Of a stretch of DNA of 64,000 bases, positions 22,494 to 32,526 are shown one piece after another (position 1 is the stretch's first letter; each line of letters begins with the position of its first letter). The stretch comes from Thalassoglobus neptunius (GTDB lineage Bacteria > Planctomycetota > Planctomycetia > Planctomycetales > Planctomycetaceae). The stretch is taken from contig NZ_SIHI01000001.1 in assembly GCF_007859735.1 (NCBI RefSeq), positions 218,848 to 282,847 of the forward strand. Reading direction: 5' to 3'. The notes below the pieces were generated by a model. It was given only the letters and a program-made list of their open reading frames with translations, had not been told where the DNA came from and searched no databases. The position numbers and the translations under genes were made by a program.

Positions 22494-23837
22494 CTAGCTG
22501 ATTAACTCAGGCATTGGGCGATGGCTGTTCTGATCGATCAGAAATCGCGGACGTCCCTGGAAGTCATCGAGCGTCAATTGATCCACATCGATGCCGAGCG
22601 ACTTGTAGAGAGTCGCAAAGACTTCCTGGAAGTGGACTGGTCGTTTTGAAGGCTCTTCGCCGAGACGATTCGTTTCTCCGATCACCTGACCATGTTTCAT
22701 GCCTCCGCCTGCAAGCATTGCACAGGAGACACGAGGCCAGTGATCGCGGCCACCCTGTGGGTTGATCTTCGGTGTTCTTCCGAATTCTCCCCAAACGACA
22801 ACCGAAATATCTTCCAGCATTCCGCGTCCGTCGAGATCTTCGATCAATGCACTGACAGCCTGATCAAGCATCGGCATGTCTTGTCTCGCTCGGGTGAAGT
22901 TCCCGCCGTGCCAGTCCCATCGGCTGAACGACAATGAAACGCAGCGGACTCCCGCCTCAATCAGTCGTCTTGCTTTCAGGAAGTTCGTCAGCAAACGTGT
23001 GCTTCCGTCGAACTGAAGCTTGTCTTCTCCGTATCCATAGCGATCCCGAACCGCCTGCGGTTCCTGCTCGAGATCGAGAGCGTCGGCGAGTTTGCTGGAC
23101 GTCAAGATCCCAAACGCCTGCTGATTGAACGCGTCGAGACCTTCCATCATTCCGTTCTGGTCGACCTGTCTTCGGAAGCGATCGAACGACTTGAGAACCT
23201 GCTGTCGACTCGCAAGACGGTCGTTCGAGATTCCATTCAGTACGAGATCAGCTGCGCCGTCCCCATGCGGTGAAAACGGTGCGTGCGCCACACCGAGGAA
23301 TCCTGGCTGACCGTTATCACCCCAGGGGACGTGTCTCGTTTTGGGAGAAAGCCCAACATACGCGGGAACGGCCGGGTCTTTGGGACCATACACCTTGGAA
23401 AGAACCGAGCCGAGAGCCGGCCATCCACCGGGGGGTTGGTTGGCAGTATGATGGCCCGTCAAACATTGAAAGGCATAGTGGTGTCCTGAAGCTCCCACGA
23501 TGGATCGAATGAAAGTCAGCTTGTCCGCGTTGGAGGCAAGCTTCGGGAACATTTCGCAAATGTCGACGCCGGGGACTTTTGTCTGAATCGGGACAAACTC
23601 ACCTCGCACCTCAGAGGGAGCATCAAGCTTAATGTCCCACATATCCTGATGAGGGGGACCGCCCGGAAGGAAGATCATGATGATCCCCTTGCTGGAAGCG
23701 GGATTGCGGCTGGCTTGTTCCGCTTTGAGAATCTGCGGAAGTGTCAGCCCGCCGAGTGCCAAACTTCCGATCCGGAGAAAAGAACGTCGGGAAAGTGCGT
23801 CGCACATCGGTGTGCGGTTTCCGAGGAGGGTCAACAT
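22494..23837 (-). CDS. DUF1501 domain-containing protein
   Basis: A 447-residue protein of the DUF1501 family, sulfatase-like in fold and very common in planctomycetes. The N-terminus ([30 protein letters not shown]) carries a twin-arginine-type signal, so export folded via Tat is likely. Family segments: [86 protein letters not shown]. Usually a DUF1549/DUF1553 partner is adjacent; none is next to this copy. The biochemical role is unknown. Confidence 0.88.
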   Translation of the reverse strand: MLTLLGNRTPMCDALSRRSFLRIGSLALGGLTLPQILKAEQASRNPASSKGIIMIFLPGGPPHQDMWDIKLDAPSEVRGEFVPIQTKVPGVDICEMFPKLASNADKLTFIRSIVGASGHHYAFQCLTGHHTANQPPGGWPALGSVLSKVYGPKDPAVPAYVGLSPKTRHVPWGDNGQPGFLGVAHAPFSPHGDGAADLVLNGISNDRLASRQQVLKSFDRFRRQVDQNGMMEGLDAFNQQAFGILTSSKLADALDLEQEPQAVRDRYGYGEDKLQFDGSTRLLTNFLKARRLIEAGVRCVSLSFSRWDWHGGNFTRARQDMPMLDQAVSALIEDLDGRGMLEDISVVVWGEFGRTPKINPQGGRDHWPRVSCAMLAGGGMKHGQVIGETNRLGEEPSKRPVHFQEVFATLYKSLGIDVDQLTLDDFQGRPRFLIDQNSHRPMPELIS

Positions 23838-24184
23838 CGTTCTAAATCCAGGCTGAGGTGGGAAACTTGAATGTGTTGCCGAGTGTCTGTCTCTGCTCCG
23901 GTGAAGAAGGAAGGAGGCAAAACAGAAATCACGACGACAAGAGTCGATGATCGTTCAGTTCAGGTGGGAAGAAGAGCAGTTCTCCCGCTCTCCTTTACTG
24001 ATCAGTATACCTCAATGCGAAAACGAATGTCAATTTTCCGGGAAATTCCTCGACGCCATCAAGAGGCAAGTTGCCCGAACGGAATCCGTGTTGGCATCAT
24101 CGAATCGACCGTGATTCCGTATCATCCCGAAAGAAGGGATGGAATTTCGAAAGAGAATGAATCGAAGAACTGACGTCCGGAACG
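23838..24184. other. Intergenic region without recognised features
   Basis: These 347 bp lie between the start of the DUF1501 gene and the end of the small membrane protein gene, both minus. No coding frame, repeat or clear hairpin was found. The region should contain the DUF1501 promoter. Confidence 0.45.
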
Positions 24185-24472
24185 CTAGGAAGATTCGTCC
24201 GGGGTCGGCTGCGAAGCGAGACGTCGGACTTCATACCAGGCGACAATCAGGACAACGATCAGCCCGACGGCGATTCCAGTCCCGAGGCCCTGCAGCATTC
24301 CGACTCCGGTCCCTAATTCCCGCAATTCTTCGAGTGTCGCATCCGGAAGGCCAAAGACTGTGCGATAGTACGTCGGCGTCCAAGAAGCGACCATCCACCC
24401 GATCCCCGCCCCCAACACGGCTCCTACAATTGCAGAAGCCATTGTGATTGCGAATCCTCGAAGCTCTGTCAT
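24185..24472 (-). CDS. Small two-helix membrane protein
   Basis: A 95-residue protein with two glycine-rich hydrophobic segments: AITMASAIVGAVLGAGIGWMVA (about 8-29) and GLGTGIAVGLIVVLIVAWYEV (about 62-82), flanked by charged ends. The loop contains GLPDATLEELRELGTGVG. It lies 116 bp downstream of the citrate synthase gene on the same strand. No family name could be given; probably planctomycete-specific. Confidence 0.65.
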   Translation of the reverse strand: MTELRGFAITMASAIVGAVLGAGIGWMVASWTPTYYRTVFGLPDATLEELRELGTGVGMLQGLGTGIAVGLIVVLIVAWYEVRRLASQPTPDESS

Positions 24473-24588
24473 GAGGAACTCCCGTTACGGCGGAACAATC
24501 ACGACGCAAGCACGACACTGCGAATTCGGAAAACCTTGTCGATTCGGCAGACTCAATCGACTGCCGAGAACGTGGGGGCACCTCAGTG

Positions 24589-25872
24589 TTATCGATCTGA
24601 GATCGGCACAAAATCGAGGTTGCGTTCACCCAGATAGACTTGCCGTGGCCGCTGAATACGCTGGTCTTTGTCCGTCATCATTTCTGCCCATTGTGCCAGC
24701 CAACCGACTGTTCGTGGAATGGCGAACATCACAGGGAAGAGTGAGACGGGAAGACCAATCGCCTGATAGATCAATCCGGAATAGAAGTCGACGTTGGGAT
24801 ACAGTTTTCGCTTGACGAAGTACTCATCTTCGAGTGCGATCTTCTCAAGTTCCAAAGCAACATCGAGCAACGGATTTCGGCCGGTCACTTCGAAAACGTC
24901 ATCCGCACATTTTTTGATAATGCGGGCTCGAGGGTCGTAGTTCTTGTAGACGCGATGGCCGAATCCCATCAGACGCAATTCACCATTCTTGCAGCGACTG
25001 ACATATTCCGGAACGTTTTTGACATGGCCGATTTCGGTCAGCATTCGAAGGACAGCTTCATTCGCCCCTCCGTGCAGTGGTCCGTACAGAGCGGCCGCAG
25101 CCCCTGCCCAAGCGGAATAGGGATCGGCTTCTGATGACCCGATCGCCCGCATCACGCTTGTTGAACAGTTCTGTTCGTGATCGGCATGCAGAATGAACAG
25201 AATATCGAGAGCTTTGACGAGCGCTTCGTTCGGCTCGTAGTCGTTTCCGATCATCCTGAACATCATATTCAGGAAGTTCTTCGAATAACTCAGCTTATTG
25301 TTTGGGTAAATGTAAGGATGGCCCTGGCTGTGTCGAAAAGTGAACGCAGCGATGGTAGGGACTTTGGCAATCAGACGCTGAATCTGCAGCTTGCGATTCT
25401 CAGGGTCCTGGACGTTCTTTGCTTCCGGATAGAATGTCGACAAAGCAGCGACCGTGCTGATCATCATCCCCATCGGATGGGCGTCATACCGGAATGACTC
25501 CATCTGCCGTTTGATGTTTTCGTGAACGACCGTGTGGTGGTTGATGTCGTCCCGCCAGACGGAGAGTTCGTCGGACGTGGGAAGCTGTCCGTTTAGCAGC
25601 AAATAGGCCACTTCGGTGAACGAACTGTTCTCAGCGAGCGTTTCGATCGGGAATCCACGGTATTCGAGAACTCCTTTTTCACCATCAATATACGTGATCG
25701 AACTCTTGCAAGAGGCCGTGTTGGTGTATCCCGGATCGTAGGTCATCAATCCGAAATCGTCTTCTTTGACTTTGATTTGACGAAGATCGAGGGCGCGAAT
25801 GGTGTCATTCTCTACCGGAAGTTCGTAGGTCTTTCCGGTGCGATTGTCAGTGATTGTCAGCGATTCGGCCAT
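24589..25872 (-). CDS. gltA: Citrate synthase
   Basis: Type II citrate synthase of 427 residues, joining oxaloacetate and acetyl-CoA at the entry of the TCA cycle. Catalytic segments: ILHADHEQNCSTS (active-site His), GPLHGGANEAVL (His near the CoA site), and PNVDFYSGL (catalytic Asp). GFGHRVYKNYDPRA is the oxaloacetate-binding signature. The allosteric N-terminal domain is typical of the NADH-sensitive class, but control is not shown. The malate dehydrogenase of the same cycle is encoded at 43273. Confidence 0.97.
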   Translation of the reverse strand: MAESLTITDNRTGKTYELPVENDTIRALDLRQIKVKEDDFGLMTYDPGYTNTASCKSSITYIDGEKGVLEYRGFPIETLAENSSFTEVAYLLLNGQLPTSDELSVWRDDINHHTVVHENIKRQMESFRYDAHPMGMMISTVAALSTFYPEAKNVQDPENRKLQIQRLIAKVPTIAAFTFRHSQGHPYIYPNNKLSYSKNFLNMMFRMIGNDYEPNEALVKALDILFILHADHEQNCSTSVMRAIGSSEADPYSAWAGAAAALYGPLHGGANEAVLRMLTEIGHVKNVPEYVSRCKNGELRLMGFGHRVYKNYDPRARIIKKCADDVFEVTGRNPLLDVALELEKIALEDEYFVKRKLYPNVDFYSGLIYQAIGLPVSLFPVMFAIPRTVGWLAQWAEMMTDKDQRIQRPRQVYLGERNLDFVPISDR

Positions 25873-26166
25873 GGCGTGTCTTTTATTGCTTTCTCATCAC
25901 GTCGAGAGATGTCATCTCGGGATATTTCCGTTATCGGCGTAGCGCGGCGTATCCATGATGGCAGACAATCGAGGGCGTACAAGTCTACCATTCGATTTTC
26001 TCCACGTTCCGTCAATCTGACTCCTGTCTTGTGTCCGGGTCCACTCAAGTTGGAATGAGCTGTCGCCTCGCGAGGAATCGTCTCTCTGCCGCAGTCACAT
26101 CTCCAATGATCGACGATCGCACCGGAATGTCAGTCTGTGAGGCGGAATGTTCCTCCTGATCGGATA

Positions 26167-27171
26167 TTACTGCAACAGACTTCGTGTCACGACTTCCCGA
26201 GCTTTATCGAAATACGGTTGCCATTCGATTTCGGGTTTCCCTCGCTTGAGACAGTCCCGGACCTTCGCCAGAGTATTTCGTGCCATATGAGGACAACGAT
26301 TGCAGGCGCAGGTCTCTCCGGTGTCGGTCATGATTCCCGGAACTGGAATGAACTCGTGTTGAGGAGCTGCGTTCTCGAGCGGATAGATCATATTGGCTTC
26401 AGTTGCGACGAGGAATTTTGTGGGCTCCTGAATTGAGGCGCAATACTGCTTCATCCGTTCCGTTCCGCCGATAAAGTCGGCGACTTCGAGAATATTCTGC
26501 GGGCATTCGGGATGGGCGATGACGACCGATCCGGGCGTGCTTTTCTTTGCTCGAATAAGATCCTGCAAGCTGAACACTTCGTGGACCATGCACGATCCGG
26601 GCCACAGAATCATCTCGCGTCCGGTCACTTCAACCAGATAGCGGCCGAGATGCTGGTCCGGAACGAAGAGAATTTCCTTGTCTTTCGGAACTCGCTCTTC
26701 AACGACTTCGCGAGCGTTCCCGCTGGTAACAATCCAGTCGCAGAGACTCTTCACAGCTGCAGAAGTGTTGATGTAGGCGACGGTCTGAAAATCGCGTCCC
26801 TCTTCTCTCAGCTTTTTCTGATAGGCGGCCAACTGATCAGCAGGACAACTGTCAGAAAGCGAACATCCCGCCTGAAGATCCGGGAGCAGAACGGTCTTTG
26901 ACGGATTCAGCATTTTTGCCGTTTCCGCCATGAAGTGAACTCCGGAAAACACAATCGTCGATGTTTCGACCCGAGCTGCATCGCGTGCAAGCTGTAGTGA
27001 ATCCCCGGTAAAATCGGCAACGTCCTGGATTTCTCCATCGACGTAATAGTGGGCCAGGATTGTGGCGTCCTTGGCTTTCTTCAGACGATCAATCTCGTCC
27101 ATCAAATCCAACGGGTCTTCATAGATCCCGACTGGTTCATCCACAATTGGCATTAAGTTGTTGTCTCGCAT
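26167..27171 (-). CDS. nadA: Quinolinate synthase NadA
   Basis: Iron-sulfur enzyme making quinolinate from iminoaspartate and dihydroxyacetone phosphate in NAD synthesis. Start ATG 27171 is picked because GGAGG lies five bases upstream; the frame's earlier ATGs lack this. Visible motifs: [24 protein letters not shown], ligand cysteines in [20 protein letters not shown] and CACNRCPHM, and the substrate-binding [10 protein letters not shown]. Length (334 residues) is usual. nadB and nadC are not in the window. Confidence 0.96.
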   Translation of the reverse strand: MRDNNLMPIVDEPVGIYEDPLDLMDEIDRLKKAKDATILAHYYVDGEIQDVADFTGDSLQLARDAARVETSTIVFSGVHFMAETAKMLNPSKTVLLPDLQAGCSLSDSCPADQLAAYQKKLREEGRDFQTVAYINTSAAVKSLCDWIVTSGNAREVVEERVPKDKEILFVPDQHLGRYLVEVTGREMILWPGSCMVHEVFSLQDLIRAKKSTPGSVVIAHPECPQNILEVADFIGGTERMKQYCASIQEPTKFLVATEANMIYPLENAAPQHEFIPVPGIMTDTGETCACNRCPHMARNTLAKVRDCLKRGKPEIEWQPYFDKAREVVTRSLLQ

Positions 27172-27307
27172 ATTTTCCTCCGGCCTCATTATAGCTTCAC
27201 CGCTGTTCAGGTCACGAGTGCGGGACGAATTCACCGTTCGATTCGGAAATTCAGCAAGTCAGGGTGCGCTGACCGATATTGGCTGACTTTTTGAACGCTT
27301 GAAGGAC

Positions 27308-27325
27308 AGGCACGAGCGAGTGCCT
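27308..27325. repeat. Small hairpin containing GCACGAGC
   Basis: AGGCAC (27308-27313) pairs with GTGCCT (27320-27325) across a six-base loop. CAGGCACGAGC at its left side is shared (reverse complement) with 28994-29004. It lies between the TPR gene end and the nadA start, so it may be a weak terminator or a member of the dispersed repeat family. Confidence 0.4.
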
Positions 27326-27396
27326 CTGAAAGAGATCGATGCTCGAAAAGCGATCGCGTCAACGCGGAATCACCGAAGGAACAGTTGAAGGAACCG

Positions 27397-28155
27397 CTAT
27401 TCCTGCGATTCTGATTCCGCATGAACGAGTTGAATCGGAGACTTGTCTTCCGTGGACGGAGAATGTTGAGCCAATAGTGTTTGAAGCTCGAGAACTTGCA
27501 CGATGCCCTCAGCGGCGTTCGTCAACTTGGGATTCACTGAGAGAGCACTGTTGTATCGGGCCAGTGCGAGGTCAGTCTCTCCTCGCTGGGCATGGATGTA
27601 AGCAATGTTCGAGTTGGCCTCAGCTTCCGACATGACACTTTTGTAAAGAGAGTAGGCTTCGCTGATTCGTCCCTGTGATCCAACTGCCAGCGCGAGATTG
27701 TTCACTGCCCGTTCATCTTCCGGGTGAATGTTGAGGGCTTCTCGAAGAAATTCTTCGGCCAGTGCGAAGTCTCCCGACAAGAGATACGCATAGCCGAGAT
27801 CAGTTTTGACTTCGTGGTTTCGCACAGCCATCGAATCCGCTTCCAGCAAATAGGTAATGCCTTCTTCGATCTCGCCTGTCCGAACGAGAGTGACACCAAG
27901 CCTGTGCGCGATGGATGGGTCTTCAGGGTTCGAAGTGTAAAGTTCCCGATAGATATCGAGAGCGGTGAGTAAGTCGTCGTCAGATTCTTTCGCGCGAGCA
28001 ATGCTGAACTTCAGATTCGACTCTGAAGACATCTTCGCGCCTTCCGGTGTCGCAGTGACCACGCTGTTCGAATACAGCGAACATCCCGCTCCGAAGGAAA
28101 TCAGCGTCACAGACGCAATCAACAATGTGTATGCCGGAAGTTTTGACGGGAACAT
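27397..28155 (-). CDS. TPR-repeat lipoprotein (TadD-like)
   Basis: A 252-residue protein. ATG 28155 is chosen over an upstream ATG at 28194 because a lipoprotein signal (LISFGAGC, Cys about 25) follows at the right distance. At least four TPR units are visible: SDDDLLTALDIYRELYTSNPEDP, SIAHRLGVTLVRTGEIEEGITYLLEADS, VKTDLGYAYLLSGDFALAEEFLREAL, and AVNNLALAVGSQGRISEAY. TadD is the TPR lipoprotein of Tad pilus systems. It is last of a three-gene run behind a secretin and another lipoprotein. The assignment rests on context plus TPR architecture. Confidence 0.8.
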   Translation of the reverse strand: MFPSKLPAYTLLIASVTLISFGAGCSLYSNSVVTATPEGAKMSSESNLKFSIARAKESDDDLLTALDIYRELYTSNPEDPSIAHRLGVTLVRTGEIEEGITYLLEADSMAVRNHEVKTDLGYAYLLSGDFALAEEFLREALNIHPEDERAVNNLALAVGSQGRISEAYSLYKSVMSEAEANSNIAYIHAQRGETDLALARYNSALSVNPKLTNAAEGIVQVLELQTLLAQHSPSTEDKSPIQLVHAESESQE

Positions 28156-28361
28156 TGAGGACTCACCCTTGTTCTTCGTTTCACGAATTCTCACAGATGT
28201 GATCCTGGATGCTGTTTCATTTCAATCTCTGACGGAATCGGTGCGGAGATCGGTGATCGTTCGAAGCGTCGGGACATTGACGCACGAACGGATCAGGCAA
28301 AACAAAAAACACAATGACTGAAAGGACAAGTTCTCGCTGAATTGATAGGGACACGGATCAT

Positions 28362-28940
28362 CTAAAACCCGCCGACTCCTCCGGAGAAGCCGCCCCCATA
28401 CGCGCCGCCGTAGTTGCCACCGTAACCTGATTGCGAACTCATTCCTCTCGCATAGGCTCGTTGAGCTTGTGGCCCCGTGAATCCGGGAGTCAGCGCCGGG
28501 CCGACCACGACACGATTCTCCGCTTCGTACATCCCCATCGCAGTCAGTGCATCCACGATGAGTTGACGCCGATGCTCGTCGAGTTCACGGTTGTTGTTCA
28601 CCGGATAACGAAACTCCGATTCTGGATCGATGCTCATTGAACTGCGTTCGATAATGACCGGATACGGAGTCGACTCGATGCGGGCTGCTATCTGCTTGAC
28701 GTGATCTTTTCCCGCAAGATTCAAATCGACGCTGTTTCCGTTCCATTCATGTTCGTAGATCACGAAGTCAGAAGCTTCGGCGTTTGACTCTTGCTGCTGC
28801 CAAACCGGATCGGACAAGGTCCCGAGCGGCTGCGGTGTGATATCACCCATGTCCGCACATTTCTCACATGACGTGCATCCCGCGAGCATCCCGGAGGCTG
28901 TCAGAATGGCTGCAAATGTTTGAATTCGCATTGTGCTCAT
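28362..28940 (-). CDS. Gly-rich lipoprotein of the Tad-like module
   Basis: A 192-residue protein. Start ATG 28940 gives a lipoprotein signal ending MLAGC; GAGGA lies about ten bases upstream. A longer open frame begins at 29099 but overlaps the secretin end and lacks a signal. The central domain (FVIYEHEWNGNSVDLNLAGKDHVKQIAARI, YPVIIERSS, ELDEHRRQLIVDALTAMGM) looks like an outer-membrane peptidoglycan-associated or CpaD-like fold, which is inference only. The last 25 residues are Gly/Tyr-rich (GGNYGGAYGGGFSGG). It lies between the secretin and the TPR gene. Confidence 0.7.
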   Translation of the reverse strand: MSTMRIQTFAAILTASGMLAGCTSCEKCADMGDITPQPLGTLSDPVWQQQESNAEASDFVIYEHEWNGNSVDLNLAGKDHVKQIAARIESTPYPVIIERSSMSIDPESEFRYPVNNNRELDEHRRQLIVDALTAMGMYEAENRVVVGPALTPGFTGPQAQRAYARGMSSQSGYGGNYGGAYGGGFSGGVGGF

Positions 28941-28993
28941 AGTTTTGAAGTTCCTCAGACTGAGAAGCACGCCGTCGAGAGTAAGAGCATGTT

Positions 28994-29056
28994 GCTCGTG
29001 CCTGCACTCGTTAGGACTGATTGGCACGGGTTCCGTTTTGCTGGCTCGTGCGAATT
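28994..29056. repeat. Paired GCACGAG-type repeat motifs
   Basis: GCTCGTGCCTG at 28994-29004 and CTCGTGCGAATT at 29045-29056 lie between the secretin end and the lipoprotein start. The second is identical to 44265-44276 and the reverse complement of 44331-44342. Confidence 0.45.
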
Positions 29057-29082
29057 CGTAAAGGCTCTTTTCGAAAAGTGTT

Positions 29083-30660
29083 CTACTGGCTGAATCCATG
29101 TGCCCCGTTCAGGAAGTACGAAGAAGACTGATGATGTTTCTCGCACTCGAAATATCCACAACGTTTCATCCGGCTTTTATACAATGGCCAGACCGTACTT
29201 CTGTGAAAACTTTCGTTGCGACCTTCGAGGTCTCCAAAGAAGAAGAAGTCGAGATCGTTGGGTTCTGTCACTTCCATTCCCGGAAGAATTTGAGGCGCTT
29301 GATCGGGTTCCAGTGGATGGACAAGTTCCGGAGAAACGAGGATCAAAAGCTCGGTCTCATCTCGTGAAACCGACTTCGATTCGGTGATCATATTGAGACC
29401 GGGAATTTCTCCCAGAAACGGAAGGCGAGTCGACTCCGCACTTTGTTGTTCCTGAATCAAACCTGCGATGGCAAGCGTCTGCCCTTCTCGCAAATCAACG
29501 ACGGTGCTTGTGGAGCGAGTGTCAACGCCCGGGATTCCCTGGACGGAGTTCGATTTGTTCAACGTCGAAAACGACGGAGCGACACGAAGGCGGATGCGGT
29601 CTTTATCAAGCACTGTCGGTGTAAAGTCGACCGACGTTCCAAACCCTCGAAAACTCGTCGTTGCAGCCTGAGCCCCTCCCACTCCAACCACCGTTGGAAC
29701 GGCAAACTCACCGCCGGACAGGAATGTTGCCGACTCACCACTGAGGACAACCAGATTCGGTTCTGAAAGGATCTTCGCATTGCCATTCGTCACGAGGGCT
29801 TTGAGAACCACCTCGAAACTTCCATCAGAGAAGGTCCCCGTCGACAAAACGTTTCCGCCGCCAGAGAGAATGCTGGAGAACATGAATTCTTTGATATCGA
29901 ACCCGATGTCGGCCCCCAGTTCTCTGCCTGCCGATCGCTGCAATTCTGCGATTCGAACCTTCAACATCACCTGCTTTTCTCCGGGAACTTCCAGAAGATT
30001 GACAAGTCGAACTTCGGGCAGATAAGAGGCATCCGGAAATGGTTGCGCGGCGGTTGTTGAAGAGAGAAGCGTATTCAACTGGCCGTTCGTTGCGTTTCCA
30101 GCGTTCTCACCGATGACTGCCAGAATCTGAACAGCTTCCTGTTCGTCGCGTGCCTGTCCGCGAATGATGAGCTTATCCGCGATCGGAATCAGTTGAACCC
30201 TGCTATCCGGAAACATCTCATTGATCATCGACTGAAGCTCGTGATACTCCAATCGACGTTGTCGATCGACTCCGTCGTCTTTCACAACCGTCACCAGCAT
30301 ACTGAGCAGCGTCGGATCGAGTTCGTCTCCCAGCCACAGAGTTACCGTGGTGCTGCCAGTCTCTTTCCCGATGATTTCAATTTCCCGCGTTCCGAACGCC
30401 ACAAACTCGAGAATCGTGGGGTCCGCCACAGCAGCCCGGAAGATATCCTTCTTCATTCGAAGGATTTTCGAGCGTCGTTTGCTGACTTCAAGCTCAACCT
30501 CGGCGCTGACGACTTCTTCCACGAGAGAAGAAACTTTCGTCTGTACCTGTTGAGCTTCAAGTTGCCCTCGATCTCCGAACCCAACAGTCACAGCGGCCGC
30601 AAACGCAATGATACGAATGATCAGAATCGGACGCGCAGAATGTTCGAATTCTCTCCTCAT
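29083..30660 (-). CDS. Secretin of a Tad-like export system (CpaC/RcpA family)
   Basis: A 525-residue outer-membrane secretin. ATG 30660 opens a signal sequence ending about GQLEAQ; the frame extends upstream to 30777 without a better start. Order: pilus-assembly N-terminal domain (about 40-125, RRSKILRMKKDIFRAAVADPTILEFV), a BON/secretin-N-like region (RVQLIPIADKLIIRGQARDEQEAVQILAV), and the secretin domain (about 215-460) with VMLKVRIAELQRSAGRELGADIGF, ILSEPNLVVLSGESATFLSGGE, and VVDLREGQTLAIAGLIQEQ. The C-terminal end (HRSTVWPLYKSRMKRCG) resembles planctomycete CpaC proteins. No pilin, ATPase or TadB/C genes are near. Confidence 0.9.
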   Translation of the reverse strand: MRREFEHSARPILIIRIIAFAAAVTVGFGDRGQLEAQQVQTKVSSLVEEVVSAEVELEVSKRRSKILRMKKDIFRAAVADPTILEFVAFGTREIEIIGKETGSTTVTLWLGDELDPTLLSMLVTVVKDDGVDRQRRLEYHELQSMINEMFPDSRVQLIPIADKLIIRGQARDEQEAVQILAVIGENAGNATNGQLNTLLSSTTAAQPFPDASYLPEVRLVNLLEVPGEKQVMLKVRIAELQRSAGRELGADIGFDIKEFMFSSILSGGGNVLSTGTFSDGSFEVVLKALVTNGNAKILSEPNLVVLSGESATFLSGGEFAVPTVVGVGGAQAATTSFRGFGTSVDFTPTVLDKDRIRLRVAPSFSTLNKSNSVQGIPGVDTRSTSTVVDLREGQTLAIAGLIQEQQSAESTRLPFLGEIPGLNMITESKSVSRDETELLILVSPELVHPLEPDQAPQILPGMEVTEPNDLDFFFFGDLEGRNESFHRSTVWPLYKSRMKRCGYFECEKHHQSSSYFLNGAHGFSQ

Positions 30661-31125
30661 GGATCCATCCACTAGTCGGTCGTCCACTTCGTCTCGATCT
30701 TTATAGAAGTTCACACATCTGGCGCACTTCTGCGTCCATAGTAGTTTTCGACACGAAAATGAGTGATTCGACATCATGTTTGCCGGGCAGTTCGAAAATA
30801 ATCGCTATTACCGGAAAAGTTTAACACGCACGGAAGTCGTATTCCCCGAACACGATTCCCCATAAGTCTTTTGAAAGTCAGGACTAATGACTCTCAATCC
30901 GGAAGGGCAACCGAATTTCCGCGAAGAAGGTCGCAGGCAGCACCGCCATGCTCCACACACCAGTTGACACAGTTCTTTGGCGGAACCTGCATGCAGAAGT
31001 CCCCATTTCCTCCATTGGTGGCTTTGACTCCGAGTTCCGTAAGGTGTCGCGATCTCGACACAAATCGTTAGAATTTGTCAGAAAAGCGTCAGAACATTCT
31101 GTCCGGCGGCAACCATTCAGGAGAC
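30661..31125. other. Divergent region between secretin and sigma factor genes
   Basis: This gap of 465 bp separates the secretin (minus) and sigma factor (plus) starts. The opposing promoters must lie here. GGAACC near 30982 resembles an ECF -35 element, but no matching -10 lies at the right spacing, so no site is called. No coding frame was convincing. Confidence 0.45.
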
Positions 31126-31695
31126 ATGATCGAGGTGGCAGAGAAGATTGCGGCAACTCAATCACACGAAACTGAGGACTTATTCTGGATCCGTCTACTG
31201 GAAGAGAATGAGAACTGGCTTCGTGGAGTGCTACGTAATCGTCTCCATTCCACTGAAGAAGTCGATGATGTCTTTCAGGAGCTCAGTGTCGCTGTCAGCC
31301 GTCGTGATTTGCGTCCCTCGGATTTGACAAAGGCACGTTCCTGGCTGTACCGCGTCGCGATTCGGCAGGTTTTGCAGTATCGAAGAAAATCGGGACGCTA
31401 TCGACGTCTGGTTGAGAACAATCAGGCGTTAACTCCCCGATCAAACTTCGCGGTGGAAGATGACCCATTGGCGTTTCTGGTGAGAACGGAACGCGCAGAA
31501 GTTCTTCGACAGGCGCTCGCTGACCTCGGCGAACTCGACCGGGAAATCCTTCATTTGAAGTACGTCGAAAACTGGACTTATCAGGATTTGTCAGAAAACC
31601 TGGGGGTCTCGAAGAATACAATTGAGCATCGACTTGTTCGGTCCAAGAAACGATTAAGGAGTCTCCTTGCTCAGTACTCTGAGGAAGATGTCTGA
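31126..31695 (+). CDS. ECF-type RNA polymerase sigma factor
   Basis: Sigma-70 family protein of about 189 residues. Region 2 is seen in WLRGVLRNRLHSTEEVDDVFQELSVAVS and ARSWLYRVAIRQVLQYRRKS, and region 4 (helix-turn-helix) in ELDREILHLKYVENWTYQDLSENLGVSKNTIEHRLVRSKKRL. ATG 31126 follows AGGAG with tight spacing; TTG 31075 is an alternative. The next gene's ATG overlaps its stop (TGATG), so it is almost certainly translated together with the anti-sigma-like protein behind it, the usual ECF arrangement. Confidence 0.9.
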   Translation: MIEVAEKIAATQSHETEDLFWIRLLEENENWLRGVLRNRLHSTEEVDDVFQELSVAVSRRDLRPSDLTKARSWLYRVAIRQVLQYRRKSGRYRRLVENNQALTPRSNFAVEDDPLAFLVRTERAEVLRQALADLGELDREILHLKYVENWTYQDLSENLGVSKNTIEHRLVRSKKRLRSLLAQYSEEDV

Positions 31696-32498
31696 TGAAA
31701 ATTGATGATGTAGTAATTCAACGCTGCCTGGATGGTGAGCTCAGTGAACCGGAACAAATTGAACTGATCCGTCAGTTGGATGCTGCGCCGAACCAGTCGG
31801 GATGGAGAAAGCTGGCGATCGAGTACCTGGAAAACCAGCTGTTCCGCACCGCTCTGCAACAACGATCCGAACAGCCCATCGCTCAAGGCACAAAATCCGT
31901 CGCACCGGAATTCAGTCCGGAAGCGACCTCAGCTTCTCCATCGCCCGAAGCAACCAAGATCAATTCCTCGGAACAGAGTCGAAGCAGCACTTCCGGATTG
32001 CATCGAATCCTGCCACTTGTCGCAGCAAGTTTGATGATCGGTCTGTTCTCCGGAGGATTTGGCGTTCACTTAGCGTCTAATTCGTCTCCGTCGATTCAAG
32101 CTGTCGACCCGTCACAGCCTCGGGGAACGTTTGATCTCGGAGCGATTAAAGATGGAATTGAATCCGGAGCCATTGCTGTCGGAACAGGACATCCGCTTCG
32201 GAACGGAGGATGGGGCCTGAATCAGGGTGCTGGGAGAAACGAGCTTCCTCCGGGACAGGTTCCCAGTGGAGTTCCCGACTTCACACACCTTGTTAAGAAT
32301 CAAAACGAACCATCTCCCAACCGTTCCCTTGTTCCGTTTACCAACCAGGATGTCCCGTTGGACTGGCGCGAACAAATGGAGAGAAGTGGTTACGAATTGA
32401 AGAGAAGCCCGCAGCGTTCGTTTCGTGTGAATCTGGGGAACGGCCGTCAGGCGATTATTCCGGGACATAACGTTCAGGTGGTGCCTGCCGTACAATAA
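31695..32498 (+). CDS. Putative membrane-anchored anti-sigma factor
   Basis: A 267-residue protein whose ATG overlaps the sigma gene stop by one base. The N-terminus (IDDVVIQRCLDGELSEPEQIELIRQLD) is the short helical anti-sigma domain common in planctomycetes and carries no HxxxCxxC zinc site. A membrane helix lies at about residues 103-126 (HRILPLVAASLMIGLFSGGFGVHL). The remaining 140 residues would be periplasmic and are Gly/Pro/Asn-rich. By position it is predicted to hold the sigma factor at the membrane until an envelope signal; the signal is unknown. Confidence 0.75.
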   Translation: MKIDDVVIQRCLDGELSEPEQIELIRQLDAAPNQSGWRKLAIEYLENQLFRTALQQRSEQPIAQGTKSVAPEFSPEATSASPSPEATKINSSEQSRSSTSGLHRILPLVAASLMIGLFSGGFGVHLASNSSPSIQAVDPSQPRGTFDLGAIKDGIESGAIAVGTGHPLRNGGWGLNQGAGRNELPPGQVPSGVPDFTHLVKNQNEPSPNRSLVPFTNQDVPLDWREQMERSGYELKRSPQRSFRVNLGNGRQAIIPGHNVQVVPAVQ

Positions 32499-32526
32499 AT
32501 CGTCGCTGAACAAATCATCGCTGAAC
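32497..32526 (+). repeat. Short tandem duplication at end of anti-sigma gene
   Basis: AAATCGTCGCTGAAC (32497-32511) is followed directly by AAATCATCGCTGAAC (32512-32526), 14 of 15 identical. It starts within the stop codon region. Confidence 0.6.

Noticed and set aside
30980-31005. GGAACC as -35 of an autoregulated ECF promoter upstream of the sigma gene
   Set aside because: No matching -10 was found at 15-17 bp spacing.
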